From Tubulanus polymorphus (lineage: Eukaryota; Nemertea; Palaeonemertea; Tubulaniformes; Tubulanidae): a stretch of 64,000 nucleotides of DNA. The stretch lies in assembly GCF_964204645.1 (NCBI RefSeq), contig NW_027437446.1:49090-113089 (forward strand), read 5' to 3'. The translations under genes and the position numbers were made by a program. Under the pieces are notes generated by a model. It had not been told where the DNA came from. It saw nothing but the letters and a program-made list of their open reading frames with translations, and did no database searches. This document shows, in pieces, positions 35,385 through 47,899 of the stretch (position 1 is its first letter; the number at the start of each line of letters is the position of its first letter).

Positions 35385-37621
35385 CCCCGTATCGGAAAAA
35401 CGAAAATGTCGATGCGCAAAAGCGCTCAAATCGAAGGGAAAAGCACATTTCGACCCGAAAACGTCGTTCAGCGCGAGAAAAGAAGTTTTCTCATCAAATT
35501 CACCCCGTATCGGAAAAACGAAAATGTCGATACGCAAAAGCGCTCAAATCGACGGGAAAAGCACATTTCGAACCGAAAACGTCGTTCAGCCCGAGAAAAG
35601 ACGTTTTCTCATCAAATTCTCCCCTTATCGGAAAACGAAAATGTCGATGCGCAAAAGCGCTCGAATCGACGGGAAAAGCACATTTCGACCCGAAAACGTC
35701 GTTCAGCGCGAGAAAAGACGTTTTCTCATCAAATTCTCCCCGTATCCGAAAAACGAATATGTCGATGCGCAAAAGCGCTCGAATCGACGGGAAAAGCACA
35801 TTTCGACCCGAAAACGTCGTTCAGCGCGAGAAAAGACGTTTTCTCATCAAATTCTCCCCGTATCCGAAAAACGAAAATGTCGATGCGCAAAAGTACTCAA
35901 ATCGACGGGAAAAGCACATTTCTACCCGAAAACGTCGTTCAGCGCGAGAAAAGACCTTTTCTCATCAAATTCTCCCCGTATCGGAAAAACGAAAATGTCG
36001 ATACACAAAAGCGCTCAAATCGACGGGAAAAGCACATTTCGACCCGAAAACGTCGTTCAACCCGAGAAAAGACGTTTTCTCATCAAATTCTCCCCTTATC
36101 GGAAAACGAAAATGTCGATGCGCAAAAGCGCTCGAATCGACGGGAAAAGCACATTTCGACCCGAAAACGTCGTTCAGCGCGAGAAAAGACGTTTTCTCAT
36201 CAAATTCTCCCCGTATCGGAAAAACGAAAATGTCGATGCGCAAAAGCGCTCGAATCGACGGGAAAAGCACATTTCGACCCGAAAACGTCGTTCAGCGCGA
36301 GAAAAGACGTTTTCTCATCAAATTCTCCCCGTATCGGAAAAACGAATATGTCGATGCGCGAAAGCGCTCAAATCGACGGGAAAAGCACATTCCGACCCGA
36401 AAACGTCGTTCAGCCCGAGAAAAGACGTTTTCTCATATAATTCTCCCCTTATCGGAAAACGAAAATGTCGATGCGCAAAAGCGCTCGAATCGACGGGAAA
36501 AGCACATTTCGACCCGAAAACGTCGTTCAGCGCGAGAAAAGACGTTTTCTCATCAAATTCTCCCCGTATCCGAAAAACGAATATGTCGATGCGCAAAAGC
36601 GCTCGAATCGACGGGAAAAGCACATTTCGACCCGAAAACGTCGTTCAGCGCGAGAAAAGACGTTTTCTCATCAAATTCTCCCCGTATCCGAAAAACGAAA
36701 ATGTCGATGCGCAAAAGTACTCAAATCGACGGGAAAAGCACATTTCTACCCGAAAACGTCGTTCAGCGCGAGAAAAGACGTTTTCTCATCAAATTCTCCC
36801 CTTATCGGAAAACGAAAATGTCGATGCGCCAAAAGCGCTCGAATCGACGGGAAAAGCACATTTCGACCCGAAAACGTCGTTCAGCGCGAGAAAAGACGTT
36901 TTCTCATCAAATTCTCCCCGTATCCGAAAAACGAAAATGTCGATGCGTAAAAGCGCTCAAATCGACGGGAAAAGCACATTTCGACCCGAAAACGTCGTTC
37001 AGCGCGAGAAAAGACGTTTTCTCATCAAATTCTCCCCGTATCCGAAAAACGAAAATGTCGATGGGCTAAAGTACTCAAATCGACCGGAAAAGCACATTTC
37101 GACCCGAAAACGTCGTTCAGCCCGAGAAAAGACGTTTTCTCATCAAATTCTCCCCTAATCGGAAAACGAAAATGTCGATGCGCAAAAGTGCTCAAATCGA
37201 CGGGAAAAGCACATTTCTACCCGAAAACGTCGTTCAGCGCGAGAAAAGAAGTTTTCTCATCAAATTCTCCCCGTATCGGAAAAACGAAAATGTCAATACG
37301 CAAAAGCGCTCAAATCGACGGGAAAAGCACATTTCGACCCGAAAACGTCGTTCAGCGCGAGAAAAGACGTTTTCTCATCAAATTCTCCCCGTATCCGAAA
37401 AACGAATATGTCGATGCGCAAAAGCGCTCAAATCGACGGGAAAAGCACATTTCGACCCGAAAACGTCGTTCAGCGCGAGAAAAGACGTTTTCTCATCATA
37501 TTCTCCCCTTATCGGAAAACGAAAATGTCGATGCGCAAAAGCGCTCGAATCGACGGGAAAAGCACATTTTGACCCGAAAACGTCGTTCAGCGCGAGAAAA
37601 GACGTTTTCTCATCAAATTCT
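35385..37621. repeat. 19-monomer tandem duplication, copy 2
   Basis: Direct tandem copy of 33,149-35,384 at an offset of 2,236, rising to 2,237 bp after an extra C at about 36,829. One further difference seen is ATTTTGACC near 37,568 for ATTTCGACC. So few differences over 2.2 kb imply a recent duplication, or an assembly artefact that read depth would show. Confidence 0.85.
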
Positions 37622-39790
37622 CCCCGTATCCGAAAAACGAATATGTCGATGCGCAAAAGTACTCAAATCGACGGGAAAAGCACATTTCTACCCGAAAACG
37701 TTCAGCGCGAGAAAAGACGTTTTCTCATCAAATTCTCCCCGTATCGGAAAAACGAAAATGTCGATGCGCAAAAGTACTCAAATCGACGGGAAAAGTACAT
37801 TTCTACCCGAAAACTTCGTTCAGCGCGAGAAAAGACGTTTTCTCATCAAATTCCCCCCGTATCGGAAAAACGAAAATGTCGATGCGCAAAAGCGCTCAAA
37901 TCGAAGGGAAAAGCAAGTTTCGACCCGAAAACGTCGTTCAGCGCGAGAAAAGACGTTTTCTCATCAAATTCTCCCCGTATCCGAAAAACGAAAATGTCGA
38001 TGCGCAAAAGTACTCAAATCGACGGGAAAAGCACATTTCTACCCGAAAACGCCGTTCAGCGCGAGAAAAGACCTTTTCTCATCAAATTCTCCCCGTATCG
38101 GAAAAACGAAAATGTCGATACGCAAAAGCGCTCAAATCGACGGGAAAAGCACATTTCGACCCGAAAACGTCGTTCAGCCCGAGAAAAGACGTTTTCTCAT
38201 CAAATTCTCCCCTTATCGGAAAACGAAAATGTCGATGCGCAAAAGCGCTCGAATCGACGGGAAAAGCACATTTCGACCCGAAAACGTCGTTCAGCGCGAG
38301 AAAAGACGTTTTCTCATCAAATTCTCCCCGTATCGGAAAAACGAAAATGTCGATGCGCAAAAGCGCTCGAATCGACGGGAAAAGCACATTTCGACCAGAA
38401 AACGTCGTTCAGCGCGAGAAAAGACGTTTTCTCATCAAATTCTCCCCGTATCGGAAAAACGAAAATGTCGATGCGCGAAAGCGCTCAAATCGACGGGAAA
38501 AGCACATTCCGACCCGAAAACGTCGTTCAGCCCGAGAAAAGACGTTTTCTCATATAATTCTCCCCTTATCAGAAAACGAAAATGTCGATGCGCAAAAGCG
38601 CTCGAATCGACGGGAAAAGCACATTTCGACCCGAAAACGTCGTTCAGCGCGAGAAAAGACGTTTTCTCATGAAATTCTCCCCGTATCCGAAAAACGAATA
38701 TGTCGATGCGCAAAAGCGCTCGAATCGACGGGAAAAGCACATTTCGACCCGAAAACGTCGTTCAGCGCGAGAAAAGACGTTTTCTCATCAAATTCTCCCC
38801 GTATCCGAAAAACGAAAATGTCGATGCGCAAAAGTACTCAAATCGACGGGAAAAGCACATTTCTACCCGAAAACGTCGTTCAGCGCGAGAAAAGACGTTT
38901 TCTCATCAAATTCTCCCCTTATCGGAAAACGAAAATGTCGATGCGCAAAAGCGCTCGAATCGACGGGAAAAGCACATTTCGACCCGAAAACGTCGTTCAG
39001 CGCGAGAAAAGACGTTTTCTCATCAAATTCTCCCCGTATCCGAAAAACGAAAATGTCGATGCGTAAAAGCGCTCAAATCGACGGGAAAAGCACATTTCGA
39101 CCCGAAAACGTCGTTCAGCGCGAGAAAAGACGTTTTCTCATCAAATTCTCCCCGTATCCGAAAAACGAAAATGTCGATGCGCTAAAGTACTCAAATCGAC
39201 CGGAAAAGCACATTTCCACCCGAAAACGTCGTTCAGCCCGAGAAAAGACGTTTTCTCATCAAATTCTCCCCTTATCGGAAAACGAAAATGTCGATGCGCA
39301 AAAGTGCTCAAATCGACGGGAAAAGCACATTTCTACCCGAAAACGTCGTTCAGCGCGAGAAAAGAAGTTTTCTCATCAAATTCTCCCCGTATCGGAAAAA
39401 CGAAAATGTCAATACGCAAAAGCGCTCAAATCGACGGGAAAAGCACATTTCGACCCGAAAACGTCGTTCAGCGCGAGAAAAGACGTTTTCTCATCAAATT
39501 CTCCCCGGATCCGAAAAACGAATATGTCGATGCGCAAAAGCGCTCAAATCGACGGGAAAAGCACATTTCGACCCGAAAACGTCGTTCAGCCCGAGAAAAG
39601 ACGTTTTCTCATCAAATTCTCCCCTTATCGGAAAACGAAAATGTCGATGCGCAAAAGCGCTCGAATCGACGGGAAAAGCACATTTCGACCCGAAAACGTC
39701 GTTCAGCGCGAGAAAAGACGTTTTCTCATCAAATTCTCCCCGTATCCGAAAAACGAAAATGTCGATCAAATCGACGGGAAAAGCACATTT
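37622..39790. repeat. Partial third relative of the 19-monomer block
   Basis: Units resemble the two preceding copies at an offset of about 2,116-2,117 bp, which is one monomer shorter. Examples are the CTCATATAATTC unit at 38,552 and the GTCAATACGC unit at 39,409. It has its own changes, such as AAAACGCCGTTC near 38,049 and CCGGATCCG near 39,507. A fourth CTCATATAATTC unit at 40,410 continues the series at 1,858 bp. Confidence 0.65.
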
Positions 39791-40145
39791 CGACCCGAAA
39801 ACGTCGTTCAGCGCGAGAAAAGACGTTTTCTCATCAAATTCTCCCCGTATCCGAAAAACGAAAATGTCGATGCGCAAAAGTACTCAAATCGACGGGAAAA
39901 GCACATTTCGTCGTTCAGCGCGAGAAAAGACCTTTTCTCATCAAATTCTCCCCGTATCGGAAAAACGAAAATGTCGATACGCAAAAGCGCTCAAATCGAC
40001 GGGAAAAGCACATTTCGACCCGAAAACTTCGTTCAGCCCGAGAAAAGACGTTTTCTCATCAAATTCTCCCCTTATCGGAAAACGAAAATGTCGATGCGCA
40101 AAAGCGCTCGAATCGACGGGAAAAGCACATTTCGACCCGGAACGT
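39760..40145. repeat. Cluster of truncated units
   Basis: Three shortened units lie within 400 bp. One has a 13-bp deletion at 39,766 that removes the inner hairpin of dyad I. One has an 11-bp deletion at 39,910, where ATTTCG joins TCGTTCAG and ACCCGAAAACG is lost across a CG microhomology. One has a 1-bp loss with a substitution (CCCGGAACG) at 40,137. Such clustering is unusual here and may mark an unequal exchange point. Confidence 0.7.
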
Positions 40146-40889
40146 CGTTCAGCGCGAGAAAAGACGTTTTCTCATCAAATTCTCCCCGTATCGGAAAAAC
40201 GAAAATGTCGATGCGCAAAAGCGCTCGAATCGACGGGAAAAGCACATTTCGACCCGAAAACGTCGTTCAGCGCGAGAAAAGACGTTTTCTCATCAAATTC
40301 TCCCCGTATCGGAAAAACGAAAATGTCGATGCGCGAAAGCGCTCAAATCGACGGGAAAAGCACATTCCGACCCGAAAACGTCGTTCAGCCCGAGAAAAGA
40401 CGTTTTCTCATATAATTCTCCCCTTATCGGAAAACGAAAATGTCGATGCGCAAAAGCGCTCGAATCGACGGGAAAAGCACATTTCGACCCGAAAACGTCG
40501 TTCAGCGCGAGAAAAGACGTTTTCTCATGAAATTCTCCCCGTATCCGAAAAACGAATATGTCGATGCGCAAAAGCGCTCGAATCGACGGGAAAAGCACAT
40601 TTCGACCCGAAAACGTCGTTCAGCGCGAGAAAAGACGTTTTCTCATCAAATTCTCCCCGTATCGGAAAAACGAAAATGTCGATGCGCAAAAGTACTCAAA
40701 TCGACGGGAAAAGCACATTTCTACCCGAAAACGTCGTTCAGCGCGAGAAAAGACGTTTTCTCATCAAATTCTCCCCTTATCGGAAAACGAAAATGTCGAT
40801 GCGCAAAAGCGCTCGAATCGACGGGAAAAGCACATTTCGACCCGAAAACGTCGTTCAGCGCGAGAAAAGACGTTTTCTCATGAAATTCT

Positions 40890-43017
40890 CCCCGTATCCG
40901 AAAAACGAATATGTCGATGCGCAAAAGCGCTCGAATCGACGGGAAAAGCACATTTCGACCCGAAAACGTCGTTCAGCGCGAGAAAAGACGTTTTCTCATC
41001 AAATTCTCCCCGTATCCGAAAAACGAAAATGTCGATGCGCAAAAGTACTCAAATCGACGGGAAAAGCACATTTCTACCCGAAAACGTCGTTCAGCGCGAG
41101 AAAAGACGTTTTCTCATCAAATTCTCCCCTTATCGGAAAACGAAAATGTCGATGCGCAAAAGCCCTCGAATCGACGGGAAAAGCACATTTCGACCCGAAA
41201 ACGTCGTTCAGCGCGAGAAAAGACGTTTTCTCATCAAATTCTCCCCGTATCCGAAAAACGAAAATGTCGATGCGTAAAAGCGCTCAAATCGACGGGAAAA
41301 GCACATTTCGACCCGAAAACGTCGTTCAGCGCGAGAAAAGACGTTTTCTCATCAAATTCTCCCCGTATCCGAAAAACGAAAATGTCGATGCGCAAAAGTA
41401 CTCAAATCGACCGGAAAAGCACATTTCGACCCGAAAACGTCGTTCAGCCCGAGAAAAGACGTTTTCTCATCAAATTCTCCCCTTATCGGAAAACGAAAAT
41501 GTCGATGCGCAAAAGTGCTCAAATCGACGGGAAAAGCACATTTCTACCCGAAAACGTCGTTCAGCGCGAGAAAAGAAGTTTTCTCATCAAATTCTCCCCG
41601 TATCGGAAAAACGAAAATGTCAATACGCAAAAGCGCTCAAATCGACGGGAAAAGCACATTTCGACCCGAAAACGTCGTTCAGCGCGAGAAAAGACGTTTT
41701 CTCATCAAATTCTCCCCGTATCCGAAAAACGAATATGTCGATGCGCAAAAGCGCTCAAATCGACGGGAAAAGCACATTTCGACCCGAAAACGTCGTTCAG
41801 CCCGAGAAAAGACGTTTTCTCATCAAATTCTCCCCTTATCGGAAAACGAAAATGTCGATGCGCAAAAGCGCTCGAATCGACGGGAAAAGCACATTTCGAC
41901 CCGAAAACGTCGTTCAGCGCGAGAAAAGACGTTTTCTCATCAAATTCTCCCCGTATCCGAAAAACGAATATGTCGATGCGTAAAAGCGCTCGAATCGACG
42001 GGAAAAGCACATTTCGACCCGAAAACGTCGTTCAGCGCGAGAAAAGACGTTTTCTCATCAAATTCTCCCCGTATCCGAAAAACGAAAATGTCGATGCGCA
42101 AAAGTACTCAAATCGACGGGAAAAGCACATTTCTACCCGAAAACGTCGTTCAGCGCGAGAAAAGACGTTTTCTCATCAAATTCTCCCCTTATCGGAAAAC
42201 GAAAATGTCGATGCGCAAAAGCGCTCGAATCGACGGGAAAAGCACATTTCGACCCGAAAACGTCGTTCAGCGCGAGAAAAGACGTTTTCTCATCAAATTC
42301 TCCCCGTATCCGAAAAACGAAAATGTCGATGCGTAAAAGCGCTCAAATCGACGGGAAAAGCACATTTCGACCCGAAAACGTCGTTCAGCGCGAGAAAAGA
42401 CGTTTTCTCATCAAATTCTCCCCGTATCCGAAAAACGAAAATGTCGATGCGCAAAAGTACTCAAATCGACCGGAAAAGCACATTTCGACCCGAAAACGTC
42501 GTTCAGCCCGAGAAAAGACGTTTTCTCATCAAATTCTCCCCTTATCGGAAAACGAAAATGTCGATGCGCAAAAGTGCTCAAATCGACGGGAAAAGCACAT
42601 TTCTACCCGAAAACGTCGTTCAGCGCGAGAAAAGAAGTTTTCTCATCAAATTATCCCCGTATCGGAAAAACGAAAATGTCAATACGCAAAAGCGCTCAAA
42701 TCGACGGGAAAAGCACATTTCGACCCGAAAACGTCGTTCAGCGCGAGAAAAGACGTTTTCTCATCAAATTCTCCCCGTATCCGAAAAACGAATATGTCGA
42801 TGCGCAAAAGCGCTCAAATCGACGGGAAAAGCACATTTCGACCCGAAAACGTCGTTCAGCCCGAGAAAAGACGTTTTCTCATCAAATTCTCCCCTTATCG
42901 GAAAAGGAAAATGTCGATGCGCAAAAGCGCTCGAATCGACGGGAAAAGCACATTTCGACCCGAAAACGTCGTTCAGCGCGAGAAAAGACGTTTTCTCATC
43001 AAATTCTCCCCGTATCG
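40890..43017. repeat. 9-monomer tandem duplication (1,059-bp period)
   Basis: The stretch 40,890-41,958 repeats at 41,959-43,017. Shared markers include GCGTAAAAGCGC (41,272 and 42,331), the AGTGCTC unit (41,514 and 42,573) and GTCAATACGC (about 41,620 and 42,679). A third relative lies 3,648 bp downstream (about 44,540-45,600) and shares AGCCCTCG (41,161 and 44,809). Confidence 0.75.
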
Positions 43018-43339
43018 GAAAAACGAAAATGTCGATGCGCAAAAGCGCTCGAGTCGACGGGAAAAGCACATTTCGACCCGAAAACGTCGTTCAGCGCGAG
43101 AAAAGACGTTTTCTCATCAAATTCTCCCCGTATCCGAAAAACGAAAATGTCGATGCGCAAAAGTACTCAAATCGACGGGAAAAGCACATTTCTACCCGAA
43201 AACGTCGTTCAGCGCGAGAAAAGACCTTTTCTCATCAAATTCTCCCCGTATCGGAAAAACGAAAATGTCGATACGCAAAAGCGCTCAAATCGACGGGAAA
43301 AGCACATTTCGACCCGAAAGCGTCGTTCAGCCCGAGAAA

Positions 43340-44800
43340 AGACGTTTTCTCATCAAATTCTCCCCTTATCGGAAAACGAAAATGTCGATGCGCAAAAGCG
43401 CTCGAATCGACGGGAAAAGCACATTTCGACCCGAAAACGTCGTTCAGCGCGAGAAAAGACGTTTTCTCATCAAATTCTCCCCGTATCGGAAAAACGAAAA
43501 TGTCGATGCGCAAAAGCGCTCGAATCGACGGGAAAAGTACATTTCGACCCGAAAACGTCGTTCAGCGCGAGAAAAGACGTTTTCTCATCAAATTCTCCCC
43601 GTATCGGAAAAACGAAAATGTCGATGCGCGAAAGCGCTCAAATCGACGGGAAAAGCACATTCCGACCCGAAAACGTCGTTCAGCCCGAGAAAAGACGTTT
43701 TCTCATCAAATTCTCCCCTTATCGGAAAACGAAAATGTCGATGCGCAAAAGCGCTCGAATCGACGGGAAAAGCACATTTCGACCCGAAAACGTCGTTCAG
43801 CGCGAGAAAAGACGTTTTCTCATGAAATTCTCCCCGTATCCGAAAAACGAATATGTCGATGCGCAAAAGCGCTCGAATCGACGGGAAAAGCACATTTCGA
43901 CCCGAAAACGTCGTTCAGCGCGAGAAAAGACGTTTTCTCATCAAATTCTCCCCGTATCCGAAAAACGAAAATGTCGATGCGCAAAAGTACTCAAATCGAC
44001 GGGAAAAGCACATTTCTACCCGAAAACGTCGTTCAGCGCGAGAAAAGACGTTTTCTCATCAAATTCTCCCCTTATCGGAAAACGAAAATGTCGATGCGCA
44101 AAAGCGCTCGAATCGACGGGAAAAGCACATTTCGACCCGAAAACGTCGTTCAGCGCGAGAAAAGACGTTTTCTCATCAAATTCTCCCCGTATCGGAAAAA
44201 CGAAAATGTCGATGCGCAAAAGCGCTCGAATCGACGGGAAAAGTACATTTCGACCCGAAAACGTCGTTCAGCGCGAGAAAAGACGTTTTCTCATCAAATT
44301 CTCCCCGTATCGGAAAAACGAAAATGTCGATGCGCGAAAGCGCTCAAATCGACGGGAAAAGCACATTCCGACCCGAAAACGTCGTTCAGCCCGAGAAAAG
44401 ACGTTTTCTCATCAAATTCTCCCCTTATCGGAAAACGAAAATGTCGATGCGCAAAAGCGCTCGAATCGACGGGAAAAGCACATTTCGACCCGAAAACGTC
44501 GTTCAGCGCGAGAAAAGACGTTTTCTCATGAAATTCTCCCCGTATCCGAAAAACGAATATGTCGATGCGCAAAAGCGCTCGAATCGACGGGAAAAGCACA
44601 TTTCGACCCGAAAACGTCGTTCAGCGCGAGAAAAGACGTTTTCTCATCAAATTCTCCCCGTATCCGAAAAACGAAAATGTCGATGCGCAAAAGTACTCAA
44701 ATCGACGGGAAAAGCACATTTCTACCCGAAAACGTCGTTCAGCGCGAGAAAAGACGTTTTCTCATCAAATTCTCCCCTTATCGGAAAACGAAAATGTCGA
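43340..44800. repeat. 6-monomer tandem duplication (706-bp period)
   Basis: The units at 43,340-44,045 recur at 44,046-44,751. Shared changes include GTACATTTCG (about 43,537/44,243), GCGCGAAAGCG with ATTCCGACCC (about 43,630/44,336) and CTCATGAAATTC (about 43,821/44,527). The left limit is set by CAGCCCGAG near 43,328, which has no partner. The right limit is the AGCCCTCG unit near 44,809. Confidence 0.75.
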
Positions 44801-47800
44801 TGCGCAAAAGCCCTCGAATCGACGGGAAAAGCACATTTCGACCCGAAAACGTCGTTCAGCGCGAGAAAAGACGTTTTCTCATCAAATTCTCCCCGTATCC
44901 GAAAAACGAAAATGTCGATGCGTAAAAGCGCTCAAATCGACGGGAAAAGCACATTTCGACCCGAAAACGTCGTTCAGCGCGAGAAAAGACGTTTTCTCAT
45001 CAAATTCTCCCCGTATCCGAAAAACGAAAATGTCGATGCGCAAAAGTACTCAAATCGACCGGAAAAGCACATTTCGACCCGAAAACGTCGTTCAGCCCGA
45101 GAAAAGACGTTTTCTCATCAAATTCTCCCCTTATCGGAAAACGAAAATGTCGATGCGCAAAAGTGCTCAAATCGACGGGAAAAGCACATTTCTACCCGAA
45201 AACGTCGTTCAGCGCGAGAAAAGAAGTTTTCTCATCAAATTCTCCCCGTATCGGAAAAACGAAAATGTCAATATGCAAAAGCGCTCAAATCGACGGGAAA
45301 AGCACATTTCGACCCGAAAACGTCGTTCAGCGCGAGAAAAGACGTTTTCTCATCAAATTCTCCCCGTATCCGAAAAACGAATATGTCGATGCGCAAAAGC
45401 GCTCAAATCGACGGGAAAAGCACATTTCGACCCGAAAACGTCGTTCAGCCCGAGAAAAGACGTTTTCTCATCAAATTCTCCCCTTATCGGAAAACGAAAA
45501 TGTCGATGCGCAAAAGCGCTTGAATCGACGGGAAAAGCACATTTCGACCCGAAAACGTCGTTCAGCGCGAGAAAAGACGTTTACTCATCAAATTCTCCCC
45601 GTATCCGAAAAACGAATATGTCGATGCGTAAAAGCGCTCGAATCGACGGGAAAAGCACATTTCGACCCGAAAACGTCGTTCAGCGCGAGAAAAGACGTTT
45701 TCTCATCAAATTCTCCCCGTATCCGAAAAACGAAAATGTCGATGCGCAAAAGTACTCAAATCGACGGGAAAAGCACATTTCTACCCGAAAACGTTCAGCG
45801 CGAGAAAAGACGTTTTCTCACCAAATTCTCCCCGTATCGGAAAAACGAAAATGTCGATGCGCAAAAGTACTCAAATCGACGGGAAAAGTACATTTCTACC
45901 CGAAAACTTCGTTCAGCGCGAGAAAAGACGTTTTCTCATCAAATTCCCCCCGTATCGGAAAAACGAAAATGTCGATGCGCAAAAGCGCTCAAATCGAAGG
46001 GAAAAGCACATTTCGACCCGAAAACGTCGTTCAGTGCGAGAAAAGAAGTTTTCTCATCAAATTCACCCCGTATCGGAAAAACGAAAATGTCGATACGCAA
46101 AAGCGCTCAAATCGACGGGAAAAGCACATTTCGACCCGAAAACGTCGTTCAGCCCGAGAAAAGACGTTTTCTCATCAAATTCTCCCCTTATCGGAAAACG
46201 AAAATGTCGATGCGCAAAAGCGCTCGAATCGACGGGAAAAGCACATTTCGACCCGAAAACGTCGTTCAGCGCGAGAAAAGACGTTTTCTCATCAAATTCT
46301 CCCCGTATCCGAAAAACGAATATGTCGATGCGCAAAAGCGCTCGAATCGACGGGAAAAGCACATTTCGACCCGAAAACGTCGTTCAGCGCGAGAAAAGAC
46401 GTTTTCTCATCAAATTCTCCCCGTATCCGAAAAACGAAAATGTCGATGCGCAAAAGTACTCAAATCGACGGGAAAAGCACATTTCTACCCGAAAACGTCG
46501 TTCAGCGCGAGAAAAGACGTTTTCTCATCAAATTCTCCCCTTATCGGAAAACGAAAATGTCGATGCGCAAAAGCGCTCGAATCGACGGGAAAAGCACATT
46601 TCGACCCGAAAACGTCGTTCAGCGCGAGAAAAGACGTTTTCTCATCAAATTCTCCCCGTATCCGAAAAACGAAAATGTCGATGCGTAAAAGCGCTCAAAT
46701 CGACGGGAAAAGCACATTTCGACCCGAAAACGTCGTTCAGCGCGAGAAAAGACGTTTTCTCATCAAATTCTCCCCGTATCCGAAAAACGAAAATGTCGAT
46801 GCGCAAAAGTACTCAAATCGACCGGAAAAGCACATTTCGACCCGAAAACGTCGTTCAGCCCGAGAAAAGACGTTTTCTCATCAAATTCTCCCCGTATCGG
46901 AAAAACGAAAATGTCGATGCGCAAAAGCGCTCAAATCGACGGGAAAAGCACATTTCCACCCGAAAACGTCGTTCAGCGCGAGAAAAGACGTTTTCTCATC
47001 AAATTCTCCCCTTATCGGAAAAACGAAAATGTCGATGCGCAAAAGCGCTCAAATCGACGGGAAAAGCACATTTCGACCCGAAAACGTCGTTCAGCGCGAG
47101 AAAAGACGTTTTCTCATCAAATTCTCCCCTTATCGGAAAAACGAAAATGTCGATGCGCAAAAGCGCTCAAATCGACGGGAAAAGCACAATTCGTCCCGAA
47201 AACGTCGTTCAGCGCGAGAAAAGACGTTTTCTCATCAAATTCTCCCCGTATCGGAAAAACGAAAAGGTCGATGCGCAAAAAGCGCTCAAATCGACGGGAA
47301 AAGCACATTTCGACCCGAAAACGTCGTTCAGCGCGAGAAGAGACGTTTTCTCATCAAATTCTCCCCGTATCGGAAAAACGAAAATGTCGATGCGCAAAAA
47401 GCGCTCAAATCGACGGGAAAAGCACATTTCGACCCGAACTGCGTTCAGCGCGAGAAAAGACGTTTTCTCATCAAATTCTCCCCGTATCGGAAAAACGAAA
47501 ATGTCGATGCGCAAAAGCGCTCAAATCGACGGGAAAAGCACATTTCGACCCGAAAACGTCGTTCAGCGCGAGAAAAGACGTTTTCTCATCAAATTCTCCC
47601 CGTATCGGAAAAACGAAAATGTCGATGCGCAAAAGCGCTCAAATCGACGGGAAAAGCACATTTCCACCCGAAAACGTCGTTCAGCGCGAGAAAAGACGTT
47701 TTCTCATCAAATTCTCCCCTTATCGGAAAAACGAAAATGTCGATGCGCAAAAGCGCTCAAATCGACGGGAAAAGCACAATTCGTCCCGAAAACGTCGTTC

Positions 47801-47899
47801 AGAGCGAAAAAAGACGTTTTCTCATCAAATTCTCCCCGTATCGGAAAAACGAAAATGTCGATGCGCAAAAGCGCTCAAATCGACGGGAAAAGCACATTT

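Larger units (their letters stand above)
8500..46890. repeat. Domain 2: variant-rich satellite with higher-order repeats
   Basis: This domain is defined by a variant set rare elsewhere: CTCGAATC at 20-27, AGTACTC (a ScaI site) coupled with ATTTCTACCC, CAGCCCGAG, GTATCCG for GTATCGG, AACGAATATG at the unit end, and a 117-bp unit ending CTTATCGGAAAACG with one A missing. A recurring three-unit motif of about 353 bp is common: a 117-bp CTTATCGG unit, then a GTATCCG unit ending GAATATG, then a unit with AGTACTC and TTCTACCC (for example 8,960-9,290 and 9,780-10,130). The motif is embedded in larger repeated blocks. The last AGTACTC unit is near 46,808, after which domain 3 variants take over. Confidence 0.85.
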
